Positions 9,444 to 15,824 of a stretch of 64,000 bases of DNA are shown in pieces (the stretch's first letter is position 1; the number at the start of each line of letters is the position of its first letter). Below the pieces are notes generated by a model that was not told the DNA's origin, did not search any database, and saw nothing but the letters and a program-made list of their open reading frames with translations. A program made the position numbers and the translations under genes. Origin of the DNA: Campylobacter concisus (GTDB lineage Bacteria; Campylobacterota; Campylobacteria; Campylobacterales; Campylobacteraceae); NCBI RefSeq assembly GCF_001298465.1, contig NZ_CP012541.1, positions 992,001-1,056,000 on the forward strand, written 5' to 3'.

Positions 9444-9445
9444 TT
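9416..9445 (-). terminator. Perfect 30-bp palindrome, hypBCDEA terminator
   Basis: Two perfect 15-base arms, AAATTTTGCGTATTA and its complement, abut with no spacer and overlap the hypA stop. The A/T ends provide a U-tract in either direction, so it may terminate the hyp operon and also read-through from the convergent AsmA-like gene. Confidence 0.75.
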
Positions 9446-9785
9446 ACTTCATCTCAAGGCGCATAAGATACATATCCTCGCCGTCAGTTACCTTTAAATT
9501 TTGGCTTTTACACTTTGGACAGGTGAAGTCATTTTCATTAAGCTCTCCGCCAAATCCACACTCCAAACACTCGATCACAATGCCTTGTAAATTTATGACA
9601 AGCTCAGCGTTTTCGCAGATCGTGCCAGCCTTATAAACATCAAATGCACTCTGCAAATAATGAGGCTCCACTCCGCTTAAACGGCCAACCTTTATCTCGA
9701 TCTTGCTTATCTCTTTGGCATTTTCTTTGGCGGCATTTTTCTCGCAAAGGCTAACTAAATTTTGAACGATACTAAGCTCGTGCAT
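9444..9785 (-). CDS. hypA: Hydrogenase nickel-insertion protein HypA
   Basis: HypA is the zinc-containing nickel chaperone that works with HypB to insert nickel into the [NiFe] hydrogenase large subunit; in relatives it also serves urease. The 113-residue protein begins MHEL, whose His2 and Glu3 bind nickel. Its zinc site is visible as two CxxC pairs, CLEC near residue 73 and CPKC near 89. The ATG overlaps the hypE stop by one base. It is the last gene of hypBCDEA and is followed at once by a perfect palindrome acting as terminator. Confidence 0.95.
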   Translation of the reverse strand: MHELSIVQNLVSLCEKNAAKENAKEISKIEIKVGRLSGVEPHYLQSAFDVYKAGTICENAELVINLQGIVIECLECGFGGELNENDFTCPKCKSQNLKVTDGEDMYLMRLEMK

Positions 9786-10777
9786 TAGCAGATCCTTGGC
9801 AGTAGCTCGCCCTTTGGCGGCTCGAGAAATCTTCTTGATTTATAGGCGTTTTCGATGATGACACGCTCGTTTTTAGCTTCCATTACCTCGCCTATTATCA
9901 TCGCGTTTTTGTCAAATTCTCGCAAAATCCCAAGCGCGTCCTCAGCCTGACTCTCATCGATAGCCATCACAAAAGTGCCTTCATTTGCGAGCTCATAAGG
10001 CTCAAATCCAAATAGCTCACAAACACCCATCACTTCGTCTGCGACCTTGATATTTTCTTCAAAAACCAAGATGTCAAATTTACTAAATTTAGCCCACTCA
10101 TTTAGCACTGCACTTAGTCCGCCTCTAGTCGCATCACGCATGCACTGCGGTTTTATACCAGCCTCAAATAGCCTCAAAGCAACCTCTTTTAGGCTCTTGC
10201 AGTCACTTTTTAGATCAAGTCCAAGCTCAAATTCTTCTCTTGCTGCTAGCACCACGCCGCCGTGTCTACCAACATCTCCAGAGATTAAAATTTTAGCCCC
10301 TGCCTTTAAATTTTTAAGCTCCACGCCTTCGCAAACTATCTCGCCTATGCCTGCTGTATTTATAAAGATTTTATCGCATTTGCCCTTTGGTACGACCTTT
10401 GTATCGCCACAAACTACGCTCACACCGCTATCTTTACAAGTTTTTGCAAGCGAGCCAAGCACCTTTTCAAGCTCCTCTACACTTAGCCCCTCTTCGATGA
10501 TGAGCGAGCAGCTTAGGTATTTTGCGCTTGCTCCAACCATCGCTAGGTCGTTTATCGTGCCGCAAGCCGCGATCTTGCCGATATCGCCACCATTAAAAAA
10601 AATGGGAGTTACCACAAAGCTATCGGAGCTAAAAGCGATCTTGCCGTTTAAATTTAATATCGCCGAGTCGTTGCTTTGCCTTAAAATTTCGTTATCAAAA
10701 ATTTTAAATATCGTCTCGTTTATAAGCGAGTTCATCTCCTCGCCGCCGCCGCCGTGGCTTAGCATTATCTTTTTCAT
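9785..10777 (-). CDS. hypE: Hydrogenase maturation protein HypE
   Basis: HypE receives a carbamoyl group from HypF on its C-terminal cysteine, dehydrates it with ATP to a thiocyanate and donates cyanide to the iron on HypC-HypD. The 330-residue sequence starts with the SHGGGGEEM glycine-rich segment, has the AIR-synthase-like ATP-binding domains (SSDSFVVTPIFF, CGTINDLAMVGA, GVSVVCGDTKVV), and ends in PRIC with the catalytic terminal cysteine intact. It follows hypD by 8 bp and overlaps hypA by one base. It is distinguished from ThiL and other AIR-synthase relatives by this terminal PRIC motif. Confidence 0.96.
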   Translation of the reverse strand: MKKIMLSHGGGGEEMNSLINETIFKIFDNEILRQSNDSAILNLNGKIAFSSDSFVVTPIFFNGGDIGKIAACGTINDLAMVGASAKYLSCSLIIEEGLSVEELEKVLGSLAKTCKDSGVSVVCGDTKVVPKGKCDKIFINTAGIGEIVCEGVELKNLKAGAKILISGDVGRHGGVVLAAREEFELGLDLKSDCKSLKEVALRLFEAGIKPQCMRDATRGGLSAVLNEWAKFSKFDILVFEENIKVADEVMGVCELFGFEPYELANEGTFVMAIDESQAEDALGILREFDKNAMIIGEVMEAKNERVIIENAYKSRRFLEPPKGELLPRIC

Positions 10778-10785
10778 TAAATTCC

Positions 10786-11877
10786 TTAACCAACTCTTGC
10801 GTATTTAAAATATGCCGCACAAGCGCCCTCGCTTGAGACCATGCACGATCCTATCGGATTTTGTGGATTACAAACCTTGCCAAAGACTTTGCACTCTGTC
10901 GGCTTTGCTAGCCCTCTTAAAATTTGCCCACAAATGCAAGCCTTGCTCTCACCAGCGCTCTCTACACTGCAGTCAAACTGCACTCTGGCGTCAAGATAGG
11001 CAAACTCATCTCTTAGCTTCATGCCGCTTTGCGCTATCTCGCCAAGGCCTCTCCAAACAAAGTCGCACGGCTCAAAGTACTTAGCTATGAGCTCTTTTGC
11101 CTTGACGTTGCCCTCTTCTTTGACAGCCCTTGCGTACTCGTTATAGACTTCATAAGTGCCTGCATTTTGCTGACGGACTAAATTTAGCACACTCGCCATG
11201 ATGTCAAGCGGCTCAAAACCGCTAATGGCTATGGGTCTTTTAAACTCGCTCGCTAGCTCTTTGTAAATTTTACTTCCAGTTATGACGCTTACGTGACTTG
11301 GTCCTAAAAATGCGTCTATCCTCACATTTTCATCGCTCATTATGGCTCTAACTGGTGCTGGGACGGTTACGTGATTTATATGAAAGTATAAATTTTTAAT
11401 GCCCTCTTGCACCACTTTTTCAACTAAATTTGCACTCATCGGAATCGTCGTCTCAAAACCGATCGCAAAAAATATGACCTTTTTGTCTGGGTTTTGCTTA
11501 GCGATATTTAGCGCATCAAGTGGCGTGTAAAGTGCCCTTATATCGTGCCCCTCGCCACGAAGCTTTTGCAAGCTTGTCTTTGAGCCAGGCACTCTTAGCA
11601 TATCAGCTAGCGTGCAAAAGATCACATTATCCATGCTAGCTAGCTTACAGGCCTCATCTATGCGGCTCTTTGGCATGACGCAGACCGGACAGCCTGGGCC
11701 GTGGACGAAATTTATATGTTCTCCAACTAAGCTTGGCAGTGCAAATTTCATAATGCTATGCGTGTGGCCACCGCAAATTTCCATGATATTTAGCGGTTTT
11801 ACACTCTCTTTTTGTATCAGTTTTGAAAGGGCTAGGATTAAATTTTTATCGCGAAAGTCATTGATAAGATCCATCAA
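10786..11877 (-). CDS. hypD: Hydrogenase maturation protein HypD
   Basis: HypD is the iron-sulfur scaffold on which, with HypC, the Fe(CN)2CO group of [NiFe] hydrogenase is assembled. The 363-residue sequence carries the family motifs CGGHTHSI (about 35-42), HGPGCPVCV (about 59-67) and FAIGFETT (about 137-144). The C-terminal cysteine set that binds the 4Fe-4S cluster is visible in CICGQILRG, CKVFGKVC and SCMVSSEGAC. The start overlaps the hypC stop by 4 bp. Everything expected is present, so it should be functional. Confidence 0.96.
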   Translation of the reverse strand: MMDLINDFRDKNLILALSKLIQKESVKPLNIMEICGGHTHSIMKFALPSLVGEHINFVHGPGCPVCVMPKSRIDEACKLASMDNVIFCTLADMLRVPGSKTSLQKLRGEGHDIRALYTPLDALNIAKQNPDKKVIFFAIGFETTIPMSANLVEKVVQEGIKNLYFHINHVTVPAPVRAIMSDENVRIDAFLGPSHVSVITGSKIYKELASEFKRPIAISGFEPLDIMASVLNLVRQQNAGTYEVYNEYARAVKEEGNVKAKELIAKYFEPCDFVWRGLGEIAQSGMKLRDEFAYLDARVQFDCSVESAGESKACICGQILRGLAKPTECKVFGKVCNPQNPIGSCMVSSEGACAAYFKYARVG

Positions 11878-12113
11878 ATTTTCCCCGCGTTCATATCATC
11901 AGCGATCTTTTGATAGACCTCTAAACTCTCAAGCGCAAACTGCGTATCGATCTTTTGCATAGCGTATCCTACGTGGATTAGCACGTATTCGCCAACTTTC
12001 ACCTCTTCAGAGATGAGATCTAGGCTTACCTTTCTAGTAACGCCCAAAGTTTCAACTGTGGCGACGTTATTTTCATCTATTTCTATTACTTTTGAAGGGA
12101 TCGAGAGGCACAT
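11874..12113 (-). CDS. hypC: Hydrogenase assembly chaperone HypC
   Basis: HypC (79 aa) binds the hydrogenase large-subunit precursor and also HypD, carrying the iron atom during ligand assembly. The N-terminus MCLSIPSKVIEI holds the essential Cys2, and the conserved histidine lies in the VLIHVGYAMQKI segment. Size and both motifs match the HypC/HupF family. It overlaps hypB by one base upstream and hypD by 4 bp downstream. Only one HypC-like gene is seen in the window, consistent with a single hydrogenase being matured here. Confidence 0.95.
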   Translation of the reverse strand: MCLSIPSKVIEIDENNVATVETLGVTRKVSLDLISEEVKVGEYVLIHVGYAMQKIDTQFALESLEVYQKIADDMNAGKI

Positions 12114-12925
12114 TATCTTAGCTCTTTTTTAAATTCCAAATAACTTATCCATTTGTCTATGCCCTCGCCTGTTTTGCTATCTACGACAAAGATATCAACC
12201 TTTGGATTTAGCTTTCTAGCGTCGTTTTTCACTCGCTCGATATCAAAGTCAAAGTGCGGTGCAAGCGAAGCTTTTGTGATCAAAAGTACGTCAGCAGCTC
12301 TAAACATCACTGGATATTTGCTCACCTTGTCATCACCCTCTGGCACTGAAAGAAGCACAGCGTTAAAGTGCGAGCCAACGTCGTAGCTTGCAGGGCAAAC
12401 TAAATTTCCAACATTTTCTATAAAGACTAGATCAAGCTCGTTTAGTGGCAGGTGATGAAGCCCCTCATGCACCATAAAAGCGTCCAAGTGGCAGGTCTGA
12501 CCTGTGCTTATCTGATGAGCTTTTGCGCCAGCTTTTACTATGCGGTCGGCATCTTGGTTGGTCTCTAAATCGCCCTCGACAACGCCTATTTTAAATTTGC
12601 CAGCCTTTATCGTAGCTTCTAAAAGCGTAGTCTTGCCAGCGCCTGGACTACTCATCAAATTTACACAAAGTATCTTTTTCTCATCAAGATGCGCTCTGTT
12701 ATGAGCGGCCTCTTTGTCGTTTTTAGATAGAATTTTCTCTATCACGTCTATCGTTTTGCTCTCGTTTAGCACAGGGTGTGCGTGAGCCTCGTGGCTATGC
12801 TCGTGTGCGTCATGAGCGTGGTCAGTATGCCCATCGTGAGTATGTGGGTGTGAGTGAGTGGTACTATCAGCGTGAGTATGAGTGTGGGCGTGATTACCCA
12901 TTGAACAACCGCAATCTTTACACAT
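12113..12925 (-). CDS. hypB: Hydrogenase nickel-incorporation GTPase HypB, histidine-rich
   Basis: HypB is the GTPase that delivers nickel with HypA. The 270-residue protein opens with CKDCGC, a high-affinity nickel-binding motif. Residues 12-50 then contain 16 histidines, a nickel-storage-like tract known from some HypB proteins. The G domain begins near residue 85 with the P-loop SSPGAGKTT at 92-100 and continues with VEGDLETNQDADRI. An AAGGATG ribosome-binding site precedes the ATG. It is the first gene of hypBCDEA. The long histidine tract suggests that nickel storage or buffering is built into the maturation step. Confidence 0.95.
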   Translation of the reverse strand: MCKDCGCSMGNHAHTHTHADSTTHSHPHTHDGHTDHAHDAHEHSHEAHAHPVLNESKTIDVIEKILSKNDKEAAHNRAHLDEKKILCVNLMSSPGAGKTTLLEATIKAGKFKIGVVEGDLETNQDADRIVKAGAKAHQISTGQTCHLDAFMVHEGLHHLPLNELDLVFIENVGNLVCPASYDVGSHFNAVLLSVPEGDDKVSKYPVMFRAADVLLITKASLAPHFDFDIERVKNDARKLNPKVDIFVVDSKTGEGIDKWISYLEFKKELR

Positions 12926-12960
12926 TTTTTCATCCTTTTTTATTAATTTATGGAGATTTT

Positions 12961-12999
12961 AACTCTTAAATTTAAAAATAAAATTAAAATTTAGGAGTT
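12961..12999 (-). terminator. Likely terminator downstream of the GDYXXLXY gene
   Basis: The arms AACTCTTAAATTT (12961-12973) and AAATTTAGGAGTT (12987-12999) pair over 13 positions with one G-T wobble and a short AT-rich loop. The element lies between the end of the GDYXXLXY gene and hypB, so it would separate those two transcripts. Confidence 0.5.
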
Positions 13000-13093
13000 T
13001 TGGCAAATAGATCAAAATTAATTAATTTATTTAAATTTCTATTTAAATTTAAAAATATAAATGAAATTTTCAAGCATTTTGACTAAATTTACT

Positions 13094-13699
13094 TTACTCT
13101 TTTTGCCTAACATCATCCAGCTTATCAAAATTTTCACCACCGAGTAGTTTTTTACTATTTTTTTGGGCATTCTTTTGGATTATTAGATCCTTTAGTCTAG
13201 CTTTGCCATTATCCATCACCATCAAAACAGCATAGGCATCAACATCTTCTTCTCTCATTTCATCTTCAGTATTAGCCGCACTATCAGGTGACATATAAAA
13301 CTGCTCTATGCCGTATTTTACGAGTGAGTAACCGTCATATCTACCAGCTAAAAACACTCCATTGTCTGGCTTGCTTATACTAAATTTAGCAAAGCTGTAA
13401 GTGCCATTAACATCTGGTTTTAAAATAGCATAAACTCTAGCCCCATCTCTTACTCTCTCATCGTATTGGTCGATATAGCGGTCATCTTCATCATTTTCGT
13501 CAAAATTTCTTGAATGAAAATTTGAAAATTCATAGTTTAAATCAACATAATTTCCGCGAAAAAGATCTCTTGGATCATAAAGATTGACCCTTACTCTTAC
13601 CTCTTGCCCAAAATAAAGTGGCATAAGTGCGTAGCCAAGCATAATGCCAATAAGCGAAATTTGAAAAACCACAGCTACTATTAATACTTTTATCTTCAT
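13094..13699 (-). CDS. GDYXXLXY domain membrane-anchored protein
   Basis: This 201-residue protein has an N-terminal membrane segment (residues about 5-24) and an extracytoplasmic domain. Residues 49-56, GNYVDLNY, match the signature that names the GDYXXLXY family, with Asn for Asp at the second position. Its start overlaps the stop of the upstream DUF2157 gene by 4 bp. This pairing recurs in bacteria, where DUF2157 and GDYXXLXY proteins are usually adjacent, but no biochemical role is established to my knowledge. It sits between nikR and hypB. Whether that links it to nickel or hydrogenase is unknown. Confidence 0.8.
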   Translation of the reverse strand: MKIKVLIVAVVFQISLIGIMLGYALMPLYFGQEVRVRVNLYDPRDLFRGNYVDLNYEFSNFHSRNFDENDEDDRYIDQYDERVRDGARVYAILKPDVNGTYSFAKFSISKPDNGVFLAGRYDGYSLVKYGIEQFYMSPDSAANTEDEMREEDVDAYAVLMVMDNGKARLKDLIIQKNAQKNSKKLLGGENFDKLDDVRQKE

Positions 13700-14955
13700 T
13701 TTTTACGTCCTTTTCTAGCCACAACTAGCACTATGAAAGCAAATACCATAAATAGTGCCGTAGCGCCGATATAATCACCTATGAGTTGGAAATACCTCAC
13801 GGCTGCAACCAAAAATATCATACAAAGACCAAGTTTTAACTCACCCTTTTTGATAAGAACCGCAGCTGTTATGATATTTGCGAGCGAAAAAAATATATTT
13901 GCGTAGCCAGGACCGTAGCTAAAGACAAATGGTAACGACACGAGCAGTGCCCCAAGTAGCAAACCACTCTTGTTTTTTTCTTTAAAAAATAGTGCAAAAT
14001 AAGCAACACTAAATAGAATAAAGACAAAGCCAAAATTGCTCTTAAAAAACGACTTCACAAACCAAAGCTTTTCATCGTAAAGCTCAAATAAATTTCTTTC
14101 TTCAAATAAAAATAGACAAAATAACAACACAAAAACGCCAAAATTTTTACCAAATTCTTTTGCAAATGCGCCAAGCCCTGCTCTGAATTTATCTAGTAGC
14201 GGCGAAATACTGATAAGCAAAAGTGCATAAGATAGCGATACGATCGCAACCATAGGAAGTCCAAACAAAAATCCATAATCAAATATCGCCCTAAGACCAC
14301 TAATGTAGCCGCAAAATGAAATGATATATATAAAGATATCTATAAAAATCACAAAAGCAAGCCATTTTGAGTCGTCTTTGTAAAGCGTATATGCGCCAAG
14401 TACTATAAAAATGATAAAACCAAAACCAAAATCGCCCTGATAGCCTCTCATAAAAAACCAAACCGTCGCAAAGATAAGGCTTTGGGCCACCAACACACCT
14501 TTTTTACTAGCAAAAGAAACCGCAAACGCTCCGATACTCCAAAGCAAGATACCGCCGCTTGGCTCATCACTAATGTGATAAATTTGAGCAATAAGAGCAA
14601 TCGCCGCACCAAAGCAGAAATTTCCAAGAAAAAACATCGCCGTTGATAGATTTTCCTTTCCCTTTGCGAGATAGTAAATTCCACCAAAATTTACAAGCCC
14701 AAGTACAAACAACACAAGCGCCAAACGTCCTAGTCTTGGTATCTCTTCCCAATTTGCACCAACAAGCGTAAAAAATGCCAGCGCAAAAAAGAGATATGCT
14801 ACGAGTTTTAGGACAAAGCTCATCTTATCACTATGAGCGTCAGTGTCGATGTCATATAAATTTGCTATTTTTATAGCGGTCTCTTTATCGACTATACCGT
14901 CACTTTGCCACCGATCCAGCTCTTTTGCTAGAAAAATTCTATTTAAAAAGTTCAA
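13696..14955 (-). CDS. DUF2157 domain multi-pass membrane protein
   Basis: This integral membrane protein has an N-terminal cytoplasmic DUF2157 region (AKELDRWQSDGIVDKETAIKI) followed by about ten to twelve hydrophobic segments. The open frame extends to an ATG at 15030, but an AAGGAG at 14962-14967 lies 6 bases before a TTG at 14955. That gives a 419-residue protein starting MNFLNRIF, directly followed by the conserved DUF2157 domain, so I place the start there. A TATAAT -10 element lies at 15043-15048. It is paired and translationally coupled with the GDYXXLXY gene. Function is unknown. Confidence 0.78.
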   Translation of the reverse strand: MNFLNRIFLAKELDRWQSDGIVDKETAIKIANLYDIDTDAHSDKMSFVLKLVAYLFFALAFFTLVGANWEEIPRLGRLALVLFVLGLVNFGGIYYLAKGKENLSTAMFFLGNFCFGAAIALIAQIYHISDEPSGGILLWSIGAFAVSFASKKGVLVAQSLIFATVWFFMRGYQGDFGFGFIIFIVLGAYTLYKDDSKWLAFVIFIDIFIYIISFCGYISGLRAIFDYGFLFGLPMVAIVSLSYALLLISISPLLDKFRAGLGAFAKEFGKNFGVFVLLFCLFLFEERNLFELYDEKLWFVKSFFKSNFGFVFILFSVAYFALFFKEKNKSGLLLGALLVSLPFVFSYGPGYANIFFSLANIITAAVLIKKGELKLGLCMIFLVAAVRYFQLIGDYIGATALFMVFAFIVLVVARKGRKK

Positions 14956-14967
14956 CAACAACTCCTT
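14953..14967 (-). promoter_or_regulatory. Ribosome-binding site selecting a TTG start
   Basis: AAGGAG at 14962-14967 on the minus strand is followed by three consecutive TTG codons. The third, at 14953-14955, has the best spacing of 6 bases. No ATG in this frame is close to a comparable site. Confidence 0.6.
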
Positions 14968-15042
14968 TGCAAGCTCATTAAAACATAAGAAGCCTATTAA
15001 CCAGCGTAAAATTGTGGCAATAAGGATCAAATTTTTGTTGTT

Positions 15043-15048
15043 ATTATA
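15043..15048 (-). promoter_or_regulatory. -10 element for the DUF2157-GDYXXLXY operon
   Basis: A perfect TATAAT on the minus strand sits in the AT-rich gap upstream of the DUF2157 gene, about 85 bp before the proposed TTG start. Campylobacter sigma70 promoters rely mainly on this box. It is inferred from sequence only. Confidence 0.5.
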
Positions 15049-15174
15049 TTAAAAATATAGCGTAAATGCTAAGAAGAGATATTTTGAATAAGTTTAAAAA
15101 TTTTTAGAAATTTGAATTTTAGTCAAAGCCCAATAAAAAGGGTAAATGACCATCAAATTATCATTTATTCAAAA

Positions 15175-15216
15175 GATATGGAGTTTGCACGAGCAAATCG
15201 GCAAAAACTCCATATC
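15175..15216 (-). terminator. 12-bp inverted repeat, possible terminator of the hyd-hypF-nikR transcript
   Basis: Arms GATATGGAGTTT (15175-15186) and AAACTCCATATC (15205-15216) pair perfectly around an 18-base loop. On the minus strand a short TTTT run follows. It lies 140 bp downstream of nikR, so it could end that transcript. The large loop leaves a regulatory role possible. Confidence 0.45.
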
Positions 15217-15240
15217 AATTTACAAAACTACAAAAACCAC

Positions 15241-15355
15241 TTAAAAACTACTTTGAAAGACTAATGCAATAAACACCACACCTACAAGAAACCAGCTGCT
15301 TGCTATACTTGCTAAAAACTCCTAAATTCTCTACCACTTCAAAGACTTTAGCACG
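15241..15355 (-). pseudogene. Possible frameshifted small membrane protein remnant
   Basis: Immediately after the nikR stop, one frame reads KVFEVVENLGVF and a second frame continues LASIASSWFLVGVVFIALVF to a TAA at 15241. The frames meet at a run of five A (plus strand 15314-15318). With four A the reading becomes one continuous sequence with a clear membrane helix. No ATG opens it, though a GTG precedes VENLG. It may be a broken small gene, a tail of a lost gene, or chance. I recognise no family. Confidence 0.25.
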
Positions 15356-15769
15356 CTAAAATTTAGGAACGGCTGCCTTTGTAAGTTTAGAAAATTTAAC
15401 ACCTTTTAAGCCAGCGATTCTCTCAGAAAAGCGTTCTATTTTGCTTGCCTCTCCTCTTATAGAAATCGTTTCTAAGCAGTTATGGTGATCAACATGTACG
15501 TGATTTGTACAGATTATTTTCACATCAGAGTCATGCTCGATATCCATTTTTTTATTCACCAAATCGTTGTGATGATGCACATAAATTAGCGTCAAAACAC
15601 CGATCAACTCTTCATTAGCATCCTTCCAGCTATCATTTACGATCTTTTCACGGATCAGATCTCTCGTAAATTCGCTCCTAGAAGCGTAGCCTTGTTCGCT
15701 AACTTTCCTATCTAGTTCGTCTAGTAACTGACTAGGCAAAGAAACACTAAAACGTATAACACTATCCAT
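15356..15769 (-). CDS. nikR: Nickel-responsive transcriptional regulator NikR
   Basis: NikR represses or activates genes in response to nickel. This 137-residue protein has an N-terminal ribbon-helix-helix DNA-binding domain (residues 1-45, starting [19 protein letters not shown]) and a C-terminal ACT-like nickel domain. Ligands equivalent to E. coli H76, H87, H89 and C95 are visible as H79, H90, H92 and C98. It lies 56 bp downstream of hypF inside the hydrogenase region, and its own upstream gap holds a short palindrome. Control of the adjacent hydrogenase genes and of itself is a reasonable inference. Confidence 0.94.
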   Translation of the reverse strand: MDSVIRFSVSLPSQLLDELDRKVSEQGYASRSEFTRDLIREKIVNDSWKDANEELIGVLTLIYVHHHNDLVNKKMDIEHDSDVKIICTNHVHVDHHNCLETISIRGEASKIERFSERIAGLKGVKFSKLTKAAVPKF

Positions 15770-15789
15770 TTTTCTGCTCCTTTCTTGTT

Positions 15790-15808
15790 TGATTACCGTT
15801 TACAATCA
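15790..15808 (-). promoter_or_regulatory. Short palindrome upstream of nikR, candidate NikR operator
   Basis: In the 55-bp hypF-nikR gap, TGATT and AATCA form an inverted repeat with a 9-base spacer next to a TATAAT-like box at 15809-15814 (minus strand TATAATGATT). The position suits an autoregulatory site. NikR boxes are too variable to call this firmly from sequence alone. Confidence 0.3.
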
Positions 15809-15824
15809 TTATACATCAGTTCTT

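Larger units (their letters stand above)
14956..15355. other. 400-bp gap between DUF2157 gene and nikR
   Basis: This gap holds three things: the DUF2157 operon promoter at its left, a 12-bp perfect inverted repeat at 15175-15216, and just after nikR a short hydrophobic reading frame (15241-15321, minus) without a start codon. No complete gene is supported. Confidence 0.6.

Noticed and set aside
10047-10808. 253-codon plus-strand ORF opposite hypE
   Set aside because: It is antisense to the clearly real hypE and shows no motif or ribosome-binding site.
13696-15030. Longer start for the DUF2157 protein at ATG 15030
   Set aside because: It would place a hydrophobic stretch before the conserved DUF2157 opening and has no site, whereas AAGGAG directly precedes the TTG at 14955.
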